64,000 bases of DNA from CAWDMC01 sp963803295 (GCA_963803295.1 CAWDMC010000023.1:186001-250000), one strand, 5' to 3'; positions 17,298 through 28,400 are shown, counted from the first letter of the stretch. Translations and numbers: made by a program. Notes: generated by a model not told the origin, from the letters alone.

Positions 17298-20200
17298 CTA
17301 AAAGCGGAGTTTCATTCCGAGCTGAATCTGACGAGGCGGCAAGGCGACGCCAGTAACAACGCCAGCGTTTGCAGTACCAATGTCGACCCCTGGGGTGGCC
17401 AGGTTCTGGATATTAAAAACATTGAAGGCCTCGGCGCGAAACTCCAGGTCCATGCTTTCCCTGATCGGAAACCTCTTAAATAGCGAGAAGTCCACGTTGT
17501 AGACTGCAGCCGAACGCAGAGCATCTTTTCCGAAGTTCCCAAAAGAGTTCACCGGAATGGAGAAAGCCGCCGGGTCAAAGTACTTGGTGGATGTTGGATT
17601 GGCTACGTTCGGGTTGCCTACGAGGTTAGGTCGTGAGTAACTCCACCAACCGACGCTGTTGCCGATGTTTCCGACATCGCCTATGACGTCCAGGTTGTAG
17701 GGCTGTCCGGAACGGAGCGCAGTGATTGTGTTTACCTGCCAGTTTCCTAAGACGTAGGAAAGCGGACCCTTGTTGAAGAACCGTTGGCCCTTTCCCGCCG
17801 GAAGCGTGTACTGGATAGCAGCGGAAAGGTAATGGGGAATATCGTAAGCAGAGACGCCCCAGTTGTTCTTGAGATCGTATATGTTTTGGACTGCCGCGCT
17901 CCCGCCCGGCCCGTTCTCGACGCCAAAGAACCCACTGCCGGCGTTGTCCATCGACTTCGACCAGGTGTACGAGACCAGGAACTGCAATCCATTTGCGTAG
18001 CGCTTTTCCAAGGAGGCCTGGAGCGCGTGGTAATGCGCGGAGCCAACCGACAGTCCCATAAACGTAGGAGCGGCCCACGGGAAAGGTCTGCGCGCGTTAA
18101 CCTCTGTCGCCGTCCCGGACCCCGCGGTGGGAGATACATTGTACAGACCCGTCACGTTAAGGCGGTCGCTCTTACTGCCAACATAAGCGACTGACAGCAT
18201 AAGATTGTTGGTCATTTCCCGCTGGATACCCACGTTCCACTGATGTGACCGGGCAATCTTGATATTCGGGTCATACATCCAGTTTTGGGTAGTCCACGGC
18301 GACGCGGTTGGTAACGGCGAAGCGCTCAAGGATTGCAGGCCCTGAACATCGCTCAAGGCTGAGCCGACTTGGTTGAAGGCTAATTGGGTGTTGGTAGCCT
18401 GTGGCCAAGCGCCGACGTTCGCTTGAAACGTCTGGATCTGGCCCATCATGGAGGCGTAAACAAGCCCGTACCCGCCTCGCACAACCGTCTTCTCGGTCGG
18501 ACGCCAAGCAAAGCCAAGCCGCGGGCCAAAACTGCTGTGAACAGGATTTGGTCCTACATTTCGGTTCTTGGCGACCACGATCTTATCCCCAAAGGGGATG
18601 TTCGCCAAATTGCCATCCCCGGGGATGCAGGGCGCCTTTCCAGCCGAGTCGCACGCGGGCGGCAACTTCCCTCCACCTACCAGCCAATTGCCGTTGCCCG
18701 GATCCAGTTCGCTTGTCATATCCTTGTTGAGGTACGGCGATCCGGTATAGTCATAGCGCAGGCCTAAGGTAACTGTGAGTCTGGGGGTCACCTGCCACTT
18801 GTCCTCGACGAAAGGCCCCCAACTCGGAAAATGGAAGTCGAAATTCTGCGCCGCAAAGTAGACGCTTCCGGGTACTCCCAGCAGTTCTGAGGCGAGAGAA
18901 TCTCCGGTCGTGCCGATGTTTGCCGGATTCCCGGTCTGCAAGTTGAGGAAGTTGTATTGATTCCTTTGCCCCATACCGGTTTCGAGGGCACAGCACTGAT
19001 AGCGGACCCTGAAGAACTGTAAACCCGTCTTAATGGAATGACGTCCGTGAATCCACGTGAGCGTGCCCGAAATGTCGTAATCTCTCTCATGCTCCATGTA
19101 CGGACCGGCGTTGCCTAGAGTGCTGTAGGGAGCCTGCGGAATGAGGTCGACATACCCATAGCGGTCCGTGCCCTTGTAGCCTAAGCCCTCAAAGAGGCCG
19201 GCGCCGGCATTGGGGCCGACAGAAGCTTTTTCGGGGTAGGAATTGAATCCAAAACGCCCGTCCAAAACCACATTCGGGCTGAAGACGTGGGTCTCGCCAC
19301 CCCCGAAGTTCATTGGCTTATCGTCATTTGTATTACTGACTTTCGTGTCTATGGGCGTGCTGCTGACCATGTACATGCGCGAGAAGCGAAACCACGCAGT
19401 ATCGCTGTCACTGATGCGCTGGTCGGCTCTGCCCACGTACGTGTTATCGTCATTACGCAGTCCGCCGTTGTTGACGTAATTGAAACCCGGCACACCGGTA
19501 AGGTTAGGGGCATCATAAAGCGCCTTTACGAACCCCACAGTCATCTGGTTGATTCTCCCTGTCGGTATCTTATTGCAGGGAGTAGCACCAGCCGTCCCCT
19601 GTGCTGCCGGGTTGCCAGCGGCATCGCACACGAACGGGTCACGAAGGAATGCACCCGCATGGTTCGGATCGGGCCTTGTCGTAGCGGGATCAAAGAGCAC
19701 TTGCGTCGAATAGTCTCCAGAGAAGTCCCCACCGATTTCCTCCGGGGTCGGGAAGCGGGCGAACGACTGGGCCGGCTTGCGGTACCGCCAGCCTTCATAG
19801 GTGAAGAAGAACCAGGTCTTGTTTTTGCCGTGGTAGACCTTCGGAATAACAATTGGGCCGCCCACCGAGACCCCGAATTCGTTTTGACGGAAGGCCGCCG
19901 GAGACGAACGGTTAGCGTCGGCGAAGGGGTTACGCGCGTCAAAGATGTCGTTGCGAGCGAACTCCCACGCGGAACCATGCAGAGTGTTGGTTCCCGACCT
20001 TGTCGCCACATTGATGATTCCGCCCAACGCTCCACCGTATTCCGCGCTGTCGTTGTGGGATTGCACCTTGAATTCCTGGATGCCGTCCAGGACTGGCAAG
20101 ACAGTGTAGGTACCTGTGAACCAGTTTGTGAAATTCAGGCCGTCCATCAGGTAGAGGTTGCCTCTGTTCCACTGCCCACCCACCGAAGGTTGAGCAAATG

Positions 20201-20768
20201 AACTGCCTGGAATTCCGGCATTGCCCCCGAAACCGCCGCCAACGTTACTATACTGGCCGGTCGAGATTGGGCTTACTCCCGGCGTCAAGAGTAGAAGTTG
20301 ACTAAAGTTGCGGCCGTTTAGCGGCAACTCCACCACGGCTCGTTGCGTGACCACTTCGCCCAAATTGGACGACGTAGCCTGAAGCAGCGGGGCTTGAGCC
20401 TCTACCATGACGCTCTGCGTTACCGCGCCAACCTGAAGGACAGCGTCAAGCGCTAGAGTCTGATTGACCTGCAGAACGACACTGGGAAAATCCGCTGAAC
20501 GGAAGCCTTGCTTTTCGACAGTCAGCTTGTAATTTCCAGGTGGCAGCAAGGGGATCACGTAGGAACCGATACCGCTTGTCTCTACCTTCCGGCTCAAACC
20601 GGTGTCGACATTGGTAATCGTTATGCTAGCTTGCGGTACTGCCGCGCCCGTAGAATCGGTTACCTGCCCCGAGACCTGGGCGGTAGTCGTCTGAGCGCGG
20701 GCTCCAATTGCCGCGACTATACACACGGCCGCGACCAAGCCCATGAAACGTGTCATCCGTTTCTTCAT
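17298..20768 (-). CDS. TonB-dependent outer-membrane receptor, Acidobacteria type
   Basis: 1156 aa. A signal peptide (MKKRMTRFMGLVAAVCIVAA) is followed by a carboxypeptidase-regulatory-like beta domain (about 30-110; GQVTDSTGAAVPQASITITN, GNYKLTVEKQGF). The plug follows, with VVELPLNGRNFSQLLLLTPG and YLMDGLNFTNWF, and then a long beta-barrel ending in a terminal Phe (QIQLGMKLRF), the outer-membrane insertion signature. This architecture is the usual large-substrate importer expanded in Acidobacteriota. Its neighbours (GH28, GH31, GH97, LacI) suggest uptake of an oligosaccharide. It has the best promoter in the window (21052-21080) with a candidate operator in its leader. The 5' UTR is long, roughly 270 nt. 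Confidence 0.93.
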   Translation of the reverse strand: MKKRMTRFMGLVAAVCIVAAIGARAQTTTAQVSGQVTDSTGAAVPQASITITNVDTGLSRKVETSGIGSYVIPLLPPGNYKLTVEKQGFRSADFPSVVLQVNQTLALDAVLQVGAVTQSVMVEAQAPLLQATSSNLGEVVTQRAVVELPLNGRNFSQLLLLTPGVSPISTGQYSNVGGGFGGNAGIPGSSFAQPSVGGQWNRGNLYLMDGLNFTNWFTGTYTVLPVLDGIQEFKVQSHNDSAEYGGALGGIINVATRSGTNTLHGSAWEFARNDIFDARNPFADANRSSPAAFRQNEFGVSVGGPIVIPKVYHGKNKTWFFFTYEGWRYRKPAQSFARFPTPEEIGGDFSGDYSTQVLFDPATTRPDPNHAGAFLRDPFVCDAAGNPAAQGTAGATPCNKIPTGRINQMTVGFVKALYDAPNLTGVPGFNYVNNGGLRNDDNTYVGRADQRISDSDTAWFRFSRMYMVSSTPIDTKVSNTNDDKPMNFGGGETHVFSPNVVLDGRFGFNSYPEKASVGPNAGAGLFEGLGYKGTDRYGYVDLIPQAPYSTLGNAGPYMEHERDYDISGTLTWIHGRHSIKTGLQFFRVRYQCCALETGMGQRNQYNFLNLQTGNPANIGTTGDSLASELLGVPGSVYFAAQNFDFHFPSWGPFVEDKWQVTPRLTVTLGLRYDYTGSPYLNKDMTSELDPGNGNWLVGGGKLPPACDSAGKAPCIPGDGNLANIPFGDKIVVAKNRNVGPNPVHSSFGPRLGFAWRPTEKTVVRGGYGLVYASMMGQIQTFQANVGAWPQATNTQLAFNQVGSALSDVQGLQSLSASPLPTASPWTTQNWMYDPNIKIARSHQWNVGIQREMTNNLMLSVAYVGSKSDRLNVTGLYNVSPTAGSGTATEVNARRPFPWAAPTFMGLSVGSAHYHALQASLEKRYANGLQFLVSYTWSKSMDNAGSGFFGVENGPGGSAAVQNIYDLKNNWGVSAYDIPHYLSAAIQYTLPAGKGQRFFNKGPLSYVLGNWQVNTITALRSGQPYNLDVIGDVGNIGNSVGWWSYSRPNLVGNPNVANPTSTKYFDPAAFSIPVNSFGNFGKDALRSAAVYNVDFSLFKRFPIRESMDLEFRAEAFNVFNIQNLATPGVDIGTANAGVVTGVALPPRQIQLGMKLRF

Positions 20769-21029
20769 TTTAGCTCCTTATCGCTGACGCTGACCCGACG
20801 CTGGGCCATTACTTCGCCTGTCTATCGACCCGATGAAGAGTTTTTGCTGAAGGAATAACAACTCCATCTCTTGCTCTTGCCAGGAGGCTCTCCAAACCGG
20901 CGGTCTGGTCGCCTAAGCAAGGATGGAGGCTAACGATATCACGCCCCGTCAAAACCGAATCCTCATGACTTCTTTAAGCCACCTCTAGCGAATTTGCGGA
21001 CGGTGTACAAACACTTAGCGGCAACGGTT

Positions 21030-21044
21030 GGGACCGATGGTCCC
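21030..21044. promoter_or_regulatory. Candidate LacI-type operator
   Basis: Perfect 6-3-6 inverted repeat GGGACC-gat-GGTCCC. Partly symmetric outer arms GCAAC (21021-21025) and GTTGC (21045-21049) extend it. It begins about 8 bp past the -10 of the minus-strand promoter, so it covers the transcription start, where a repressor would block. The LacI-family gene lies about 200 bp away. Confidence 0.55.
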
Positions 21045-21051
21045 GTTGCGC

Positions 21052-21080
21052 CTTATAACACCGGGAATTGGTAATGTCAA
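21052..21080 (-). promoter_or_regulatory. Sigma70-type promoter for the receptor gene
   Basis: On the minus strand TTGACA (21080-21075) is followed by exactly 17 bp and TATAAG (21057-21052). It is near consensus and points to the TonB-dependent receptor at 17298-20768. Confidence 0.7.
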
Positions 21081-21235
21081 GAAATTTATGATAGACTTTG
21101 TCAAATCTGGAGCGCTCACTGTAGCGGTATAGCAATGTCCGTATACCTCAGCGTGCTCGACGTTACCATCCTTCAAGCCGTGGCCACCGAGTTTTGTTGC
21201 CGCAGCTGTGCAGCCGTAATTGCAGAGAGGGAAAT

Positions 21236-22240
21236 ATGGCTATTCGTATGAAAGACATTGCCCGAGACCTCGGGGTTTCATTGATGACGGTTTCCAAGGT
21301 CCTGCACAACCATGCTGACATCGGCCAGGAGACGCGAAACCGTGTTTTGAAATATGCCCGGCGACTGGGGTATCAGCCAAATTGGGTGGCTCGCAGCCTG
21401 GCCACGGGCCGCACGTATATGGTTGGGTTGGTCATACCGGACTTAATGCACTCGTTCTTTGCCGAGGTGGCTAAGGGCGTAGCCAAGGTGCTCGAAGCGC
21501 GAGGCTACAATATTGTCATTTCCGATTCCGAAGAAAATGTCGAAGCGGAGACGCGTCAAATCGGAGTTTTACTTGCCCGCAACGTTGATGGGCTGATTGT
21601 GGCTTCTGCCCAGAGGAGCGGCCAGCGCCTGGACCGGATGATGCGCAACCGTAAGGTGCCCTACGTGTTGATTGACCGGATACCGGCGGGACTCAAGGCC
21701 CATTTCGTCGGTGTTGACGACCGTCAAATCGGCGACATCGCAACCCTGCACCTCATCGAGCAAGGGTGCCAGCGAATTGCACACATTCGAGGACCGTCTC
21801 TCTCCACCGGTGAGGGACGCTGCCGGGGTTATCGGCGGACCCTCGCCAAACACAGCCTAGCCAGTTTGCGCGAGTATATCGTCTTCGGCGAATCCGAGGA
21901 CAGCTCGGGTTACGAGGCCATGCGTCGCCTTCTCGGAATGAACCCGATCCCGGACGGCGTATTTGGTTACAACGACCCCGTGGCAGCCGGAGCCATCAAG
22001 GCGATTCTGGAAGCAGGGCTGCGTGTGCCTGATGATATTGCTGTTGTCGGCGCCGGCAATGTTCACTATTCAGACCTCCTTCGCGTGCCATTATCGACTG
22101 TTGACCAGAGCAGTTCTGAGTTGGGTGAAAAAGCCGCGGGGCTACTCGCGCAGTCCATCGAGGCGAAAACCCCTCTCCGTCCCCAGCGCATACTGATTCA
22201 GCCACGCTTGGTATTGCGCGAGTCGAGTCGACGAAAGTGA
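21236..22240 (+). CDS. LacI-family transcriptional regulator
   Basis: 334 aa. The N-terminal helix-turn-helix (MKDIARDLGVSLMTVSKVLH) and hinge (NWVARSLATGRTYMVGLVIP) are typical, followed by a periplasmic-binding-protein-like sensor domain (MHSFFAEVAKGV, GLIVASAQ, VGVDDRQIGDIATLHLIEQG, DGVFGYNDPVAAGA, LSTVDQSSSELGEKA). ATG 21236 is chosen because GAGAGGGAA precedes it and the HTH begins at once. It is divergent from the receptor gene and beside the GH cluster, so it most likely represses glycan uptake and hydrolysis genes until a sugar ligand binds. The candidate operator at 21030-21044 fits this. The ligand is unknown. Confidence 0.93.
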   Translation: MAIRMKDIARDLGVSLMTVSKVLHNHADIGQETRNRVLKYARRLGYQPNWVARSLATGRTYMVGLVIPDLMHSFFAEVAKGVAKVLEARGYNIVISDSEENVEAETRQIGVLLARNVDGLIVASAQRSGQRLDRMMRNRKVPYVLIDRIPAGLKAHFVGVDDRQIGDIATLHLIEQGCQRIAHIRGPSLSTGEGRCRGYRRTLAKHSLASLREYIVFGESEDSSGYEAMRRLLGMNPIPDGVFGYNDPVAAGAIKAILEAGLRVPDDIAVVGAGNVHYSDLLRVPLSTVDQSSSELGEKAAGLLAQSIEAKTPLRPQRILIQPRLVLRESSRRK

Positions 22241-22498
22241 CGGCCTTCCGGAAGGGTGAATTGGCCGGAAGAGAACCAGCACCAGCCAAGCGCAACCACA
22301 AAGCGATACGAATTGGCAGTCATCGACGTACTCCCATATCCGCCAATTGCAACCGCAGCGCGCGCCTGGGTATCAGGGTCTGACGCCTTGAGCTATACTC
22401 ATGCTCGCTGGGGTCGAAGCACAGCCCGATTCGGCGGCGCCTGGGTCGGCGGTCAAATGAGCATTGTTCGAGGATCTGTGGCGAACGAGAGAGACAGG

Positions 22499-24208
22499 AT
22501 GCACCGCCGGAGATTTCTTGAGTGCGCGGGGTTAGGCTTGGCCGGTTTGGCCTCCGCCGCACTCGGGTCTGAGCGATCACGCACTGCGGCTGCGCGCAGG
22601 CCGGGCGATAGGTCCCACATACGTTTTGAGAACCGGCAGAGCGAGTCGGGCGTAGGCTTCATCCTGAATAACGGCACGGTTCCTGACAAGCCCATTATCG
22701 ATTCGGTGTTAGGCGGAGTTGCCGTCTTTGACTATGACAATGATGGGTTCCTGGATGTCTTCTTCACCAATGGAGCGCAAATCCCTAGCCTGGAGAAACG
22801 GGGCACCGCGTTTTCTAACCGGCTCTTCCGGAACAATCGGAACGGTACCTTTACCGATGTGACCGAACGCGCTGGCATCGCCGGCGAGGGCTACTCGATG
22901 GGCGTCTCTGCCGCAGACTACGACAACGATGGTTGGACGGATCTCTACGTGACGGGTGTGAACCGCAACTCTCTCTATCACAACAACGGCGACGGCACGT
23001 TCACCGATGTTACCGACCGAGCCGGTGTAACTGGCGCGGATGCTGCCAAAGGCAAGCTGTGGTCGGTGGGAGCCGCTTGGCTGGACTACGATAACGACGG
23101 CCACCTGGATCTGTTTGTGGCGAATTACCTGGATTGGACCTTGGCCAATTCGAAGGTGTGTGGCGAGGAAGGAAAGCGCCTTTCCTGTTCACCATTGCTC
23201 TACCGTGGGTTGCCTAACATTCTCTATCGCAACAACGGTAATGGGACATTCAGCGATGTGTCTGAATCCACGGGAATCGCGCATCGCACGGGCAAAGGGA
23301 TGGGGTTGGCCGTCGCCGACTATGACGACGACGGTTTCATGGATATATTCGTTGGGAATGATGTGGCGGGAAACTTTCTGTTTAAGAACCGTGGCGGCCG
23401 AACTTTCACCGAGGTCGCAATAGAAACAGGGGTCGCCTACACCGAAGATGGACTGCCCATTTCCAACATGGGGGTGGACTTTCGCGATCTGAACAATGAC
23501 GGCCGGCCCGATCTAGTAGTGACGTCATTGTCAGGCGGCACTTTTCAGCTCTACTTGAACACCGGTCAGGATTACTTTCTTCCCTCGACTTTTCAAGGAG
23601 GTCTCGGATATGGGACGCTTACGATGAGTGGCTGGGGAGTGGGCATATACGACCTCGACAACGACGGCAATAAGGACATCTTTACGGCTAACTCGCACGT
23701 CAGTGAAAACGCCGACTCCTATGGACACGACCACTACAAGCAGTCGAATGCAGTGTTCCTGAACCTTGCCAACGGTCGCTTCCGAAACGTAACAGCTGAA
23801 GCCGGTCCCGCCCTGCAACTTACTGCCGCACACCGCGGATGCGCGTTTGGAGACCTCAACAACGATGGTCGGATAGACGTCGTGACTTCGGCAATCGGAC
23901 AGCCCGCGGAACTTCTCTATAACACCTCGGCACATGGGAATCATTGGATTCTGATCCAGGTGGAAGGTACCAAAAGCAACCGGGACGGCATCGGCACGAA
24001 GATCAAACTCACGAGCGAGTCGGGAAAAGTGCAGTACAACCACGTCACGACCTCGGTAGGTTACATTAGCTCCTCTGACAAGCGCGTCCATTTTGGACTA
24101 GGAGCGGACCGGCACATCCGCGAAATTGAGTTGCGCTGGCCGACGGGGAAGGTCCAGGTTCTGAGAGATCTAGCAGTCGATCAAATCCTCAAAGTGAGAG
24201 AAGAGTAG
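22499..24208 (+). CDS. CRTAC1-family FG-GAP / ASPIC-UnbV protein, Tat leader
   Basis: 569 aa from ATG 22499, chosen because it begins a twin-arginine leader (MHRRRFLECAGLGLAGLASA) with GAGAGAGACAGG upstream; the frame is open further 5' but reads as non-coding. Seven calcium-loop FG-GAP repeats form a beta-propeller (DYDNDGFLDVFF, DYDNDGWTDLYV, DYDNDGHLDLFV, DYDDDGFMDIFV, DLNNDGRPDLVV, DLDNDGNKDIFT, DLNNDGRIDVVT). A C-terminal ASPIC/UnbV domain follows (GIGTKIKL, HFGLGADRHIREIELRWPTG). It is exported, with a binding or scaffold role presumed. It is followed 17 bp later by a TPR gene, a pairing common around Acidobacteria receptors. Confidence 0.9.
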   Translation: MHRRRFLECAGLGLAGLASAALGSERSRTAAARRPGDRSHIRFENRQSESGVGFILNNGTVPDKPIIDSVLGGVAVFDYDNDGFLDVFFTNGAQIPSLEKRGTAFSNRLFRNNRNGTFTDVTERAGIAGEGYSMGVSAADYDNDGWTDLYVTGVNRNSLYHNNGDGTFTDVTDRAGVTGADAAKGKLWSVGAAWLDYDNDGHLDLFVANYLDWTLANSKVCGEEGKRLSCSPLLYRGLPNILYRNNGNGTFSDVSESTGIAHRTGKGMGLAVADYDDDGFMDIFVGNDVAGNFLFKNRGGRTFTEVAIETGVAYTEDGLPISNMGVDFRDLNNDGRPDLVVTSLSGGTFQLYLNTGQDYFLPSTFQGGLGYGTLTMSGWGVGIYDLDNDGNKDIFTANSHVSENADSYGHDHYKQSNAVFLNLANGRFRNVTAEAGPALQLTAAHRGCAFGDLNNDGRIDVVTSAIGQPAELLYNTSAHGNHWILIQVEGTKSNRDGIGTKIKLTSESGKVQYNHVTTSVGYISSSDKRVHFGLGADRHIREIELRWPTGKVQVLRDLAVDQILKVREE

Positions 24209-24225
24209 CTTCCAAGGATCATTCG

Positions 24226-25329
24226 ATGGGTAGGTCCTGTATCACGGGACGGTTGAGGTTGGCGCGGCCGTTGGTGGCGATATACTCCGGCTTCGTTGTC
24301 GTGGTATGGAGCTTGAGCGCCAGTCCACAAACCGGCACCGGCGCAATTTCTTGTGAAGGAGCGGAGCCACAACTTCGGGCAGTCGACAAAGCGCTCGACC
24401 AAGACCGCTTGGCTGAGGCGGAACACCTACTGGCTCCGCTCCAGGGCTCCTACCCCGCGTGCAGCAAACTTCTGCTGGATCGGGCTCGTCTTCACGCCGC
24501 ACGGAACGACCCCATAACGGCGCAAGAACTTTTCTCCAAGGCCATTGATCTCGCTCCGCAAGATGCCCAGCCCTATTATTACTTCGGACAGTTTTCCCTT
24601 TCCAGGCAGCAGTATCAACAGGCCGACTATTTTTCGGAGCAGGCGGTTTTGCGCGATCCTAGATATCCCGATGCGCTGGCGCTGAGAGGCCAAATCCTGT
24701 CCATGAAAGGACAGACGGAGACGGCCCGAAAACTGTTGGAGGGGGCCTGCAAGCTGGCCCCTACCAATCCCCAGTTCCACTTTCAACTCGGAGTCCTATT
24801 TGACAGCAGGCAACTGCATCCCGAGGCGGTGCAACAGTTCCAGAAGGTACTGACTCTGAACCCCAAGGATCCCCGCGCTTACGACTACCTGGCGTTGAAT
24901 TTGGGGTCATTGGGGGAAACCAAGAAGGCTGAGGCAGCCTACCAAATGGGGCTGCAGGTTAATGAGGGACCACTCTTTGACTCTTTCCTCAATTACAACT
25001 ATGGCAGATTCTTGATGAAGACAAATCGGCTTGCGGAGAGTAAGGTACAACTGGATCGCGCTGTTCGTCTTGCCCCCGAAACCCGTTCCGTTCACTACGA
25101 GCGCGGCAGGCTCAACTTGCGCCTGCAGAAGTATCAGGAGGCAAAGACCGACGCCGAGCGCGCGCTTAGTCTTCCGGACCCCTCGGGCTTTGTGTTGGAC
25201 CTTCAGGTTTACTACCTGCTGTCAACCGTCTACAGCCGTTTGGGAAATATAGAGCTCGCTCAGAAATACGCGGCTCTATGCAGAGACAGTCGAATTCCGA
25301 TTCAGTCGCAAGGTAGGGGCGACCATTGA
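24226..25329 (+). CDS. TPR-repeat protein, secreted or anchored
   Basis: 367 aa. An N-terminal hydrophobic leader (RPLVAIYSGFVVVVWSLSAS) is followed by about eight tetratricopeptide units of the A-x-x-x-x-x-A-L-x-L-x-P type (FSKAIDLAPQDAQPYYYFGQ, FSEQAVLRDPRYPDALALRG, QFQKVLTLNPKDPRAYDYLA, QLDRAVRLAPETRSVHYERG). It probably serves as a protein-interaction scaffold in the periplasm. It lies 17 bp after the CRTAC1 gene and 112 bp before the GH36-like gene, so one transcript is plausible. The molecular partner is unknown. Confidence 0.88.
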   Translation: MGRSCITGRLRLARPLVAIYSGFVVVVWSLSASPQTGTGAISCEGAEPQLRAVDKALDQDRLAEAEHLLAPLQGSYPACSKLLLDRARLHAARNDPITAQELFSKAIDLAPQDAQPYYYFGQFSLSRQQYQQADYFSEQAVLRDPRYPDALALRGQILSMKGQTETARKLLEGACKLAPTNPQFHFQLGVLFDSRQLHPEAVQQFQKVLTLNPKDPRAYDYLALNLGSLGETKKAEAAYQMGLQVNEGPLFDSFLNYNYGRFLMKTNRLAESKVQLDRAVRLAPETRSVHYERGRLNLRLQKYQEAKTDAERALSLPDPSGFVLDLQVYYLLSTVYSRLGNIELAQKYAALCRDSRIPIQSQGRGDH

Positions 25330-25441
25330 ATTCCCCGTAGCATGACCTGATAGAGACCGATATAAGGTGCCTGACGGCAGATCCTCGGGGAAGGTGGGGT
25401 TGATCATCGATGCCGCCTATTAGGTTGAAGAGGGCAACTGC

Positions 25442-28400
25442 ATGAAAGTACCTGTCAGATCAGTCTTCGCGTGGCTCTTGGCGGGCGCCGCGCTGACTTT
25501 GGCGTCGAGCGCGCAGGATACGACCCGCACACTAGTCGGCGCCGCTACGGCGACAATTGAAAATGCGAAGGTCAAGATTGCCTATGACCTGAAGTCTGGC
25601 AGCTACTCCGCAACCGACAAACGGGATCGCAAGACCGTTTTCTCGAATGCACGCCTACACATTTGCTGCGCGTCCTCTGCTGAGCTCATTGACGATGAAA
25701 CCTACCGCCACACTGTCCAGGTTGAGACCGTTAAGGACGACTTGGGCGAAGGCAAATCGCTAGTTATCCGCAGTTCGGCAGCAGGCAAGCCGACCCTACG
25801 ACTGAAGATCACTCTACATTCTGCATCGGGTGCCATCATTCTTGCTGCGGGCCTGGAGAACACATTGGGGACTGCAGTACAGGTGAGGCAGGTCGATCCA
25901 TTGTGGAATGCCCGCCTGTTGATCCCTCCGGATCTGGAAGAATGCCGCACGCTGGACGGCGTCGCTGGCTCCGGCGCGACGATGGTTCGCAAAGGGCTGG
26001 TTCGGGAAAGCCCGAATAACCTGCTTCTTACCTGCGCCAGTGCAGCCAAACGCGTATCCCTTGTCGCGGGCGGTCTCGCTTATCACGACTTCGCAAAGTG
26101 GATTTCGATCAACCGCACGGCCGGAGGCCAGTCCTCCCTGATCATGACCCGAACCCAGGAACTCGAGAGTCGCTTCGCCACTGCGGGTGGACGGCTGGTC
26201 GGCTACATAGACTGCGGTGACCAGAAAGAGTCCCTTTTTATGGGTGCAGTCGTGCGGATGTACCAGATCACGGGCGAGGCGCTAACCCTAACAGACGGAA
26301 TCAACGCCCCCTGGCTGGGTAACGTCGCTGCCGATCCTCGTGAAGTCGTGTTCACGGCGCACGGCCTCGATTCCAAGAAGTCCTACGCCGTTGGCTTTTC
26401 CTGGTGGGATTACGAGAACGCCGGGCGAGTTGAGTCGGTGTACGCCTCGGCGGCGAAGGATATGGACCTCGCCGCCGGGCCTGGTAGCGACCTTCTCGAC
26501 CGTCCTGGAGCCAAGAAAGTTACCCTGCTCGCCAAGCAGCCACTGCCAGCCTATCGCGTCAGGAAACAGTTGCCGGAACAACGAGTTCTTTTACTGCCTC
26601 CGGAGATCTATCGGGATAAATCAGGCTACGGAAATGTCCAAGTGCACTTCACGAACGATTCGGTGGCGTCTAATGCGGTGGTGAGTGAAATCTGGATTGC
26701 CGAAGTAACTCCGGGCAAGCTGCCGTCGCCCTCGCCGCCGGTTGTTTGGTTCGCTCCGCCTTCAGGGTCACCCCGTGGTTTCCTGAACATGATGGCGTTG
26801 GACCCTGTAGGGCGGCGCGTGGATACTGGCACCACTTACGTTCCCGATGATCTTTTCTACATAGATTTCACCACCTCGAATCCCTTTGAAGCTCTGGAGC
26901 GCTACGGTTTGGCCGTGCGCGCGGCCCAACACGCCAAGCCCAATATTTACGATTTTCCGACTGTCTGTGGCTGGTATGTTGACGACTACGGCGGAGGGCC
27001 CAAGATCAACAACACTCCCGGACTTGTGGGCGAAGTAGAGGAGGCCCGTAAGGCGGGGTTCCTCAAGTACTCGCCGGTGGCCGTAAGGCTGGTACCCGAG
27101 CCTGACGGCGAGAATGTCCCTTCCTCATCGGGATGGTGGGACGACGAGCACTACCTGAAGTACGGCCACTACCGCGAGCCTTACGAGACTACCGAGAAAT
27201 GGTGCAAAGCCGTGCGCGAGCACGGCGGCCTGCCGTTCTCCTATACGTTCAGCAACATGCCCTCGCCTGACTACGCGCAAGCGTACCCCGACCAGATGTT
27301 GTTCAATGACATCAGCAAGCTCGCCGTGGAACACTGGCACCATGAACCCCTGATTGCTTTCGATTTCTCAGACCCCGGCTTCCAAGCGCATATGCAGAAG
27401 GTGTGGGCCGACTTTGGCAAAGCCGGCCTGGCGGGCATCATGTTCGACTATCCCGAAACGGCTTGGCGGCCCGAGGGCGGTTTCGAAGACAGGTATGCCA
27501 CCACAGCTTCAGTTTACCGGAAGACTTTCGAGTTGGCTCGCGAGGGACTGGGTCCGGGTGCCTACCTTCATGAACGCGCCTTGGGCTCCACGTTCCGCCC
27601 GATGCTGGATGTGACTGCCGGAGTCGTTGACTCGCAGCGAGTCTGGACCGATTCGCCCTATTTCCATCCGGCTATGGTACGGATCTGCGGCCTGCGCTGG
27701 TACAAGAATCGCGTGCTCTACACCTACGACATGGATGGCAAGCAATTGCAATTCGCGCGCACCCGCAACCCAGCGCTCCGGCCGGAAGATCCGGTCATCC
27801 GCCGCCGGGCGATCCTCACGACGCTATACGTGACTGCGGGACGTGTGTTGCTGGCCGATTCCTTCCGTGAACTAAGCCCGGATGTAATCCATGACCTGTC
27901 CCGCATTTTTCCCATGCACCGTGAAGCGCGCAGCGCCAGACCAGTGGACGCGTTCACAGGCGTCTCGGATCCAAAGGTATACGATTTCGCTGTCACTTCG
28001 CAGTGGCATCAAGTCATGTTCTTCAATCCGGATTTCAAGAGCGACGCGACCGTCTCGGCCCCTTTCAGCGGTGAACAAGCAGGGGGCGCACTCGGGCTTG
28101 ACGCCTCTTCCCGCTATTATGTCTATGACTTCTGGAATGACCGTTTGGTTGGAAGGTTCAGGGGTAATCAACACTTGGAACAGATGTTGCGGCCGGGCGA
28201 GGCCCGCATGCTGTCGGTGCACCGGGTTGAACCACATCCGCAGTTTCTCTCCACCAATCGGCACATCATGCAAGGTTACATGGACATGCCGGGACCACCA
28301 CGCTGGGATGCCAGAAATCTTGTGCTGAGTGGCAAGTCAGACGCTGTCGGTCGCGAGACTTACACGATCGTGCTGGCGACCAACGGCTATAAGCCGGCGA

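Larger units (their letters stand above)
20769..21235. other. Divergent intergenic region, receptor and LacI genes
   Basis: About 470 bp separate the start of the receptor gene (minus) from the LacI gene (plus). The region holds the minus-strand promoter and the palindrome listed separately. The receptor-side leader contains no ORF with a convincing start. On the plus side I see no convincing -35/-10 pair for the LacI gene, only the ribosome-binding stretch GAGAGGGAA before ATG 21236. Confidence 0.6.
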
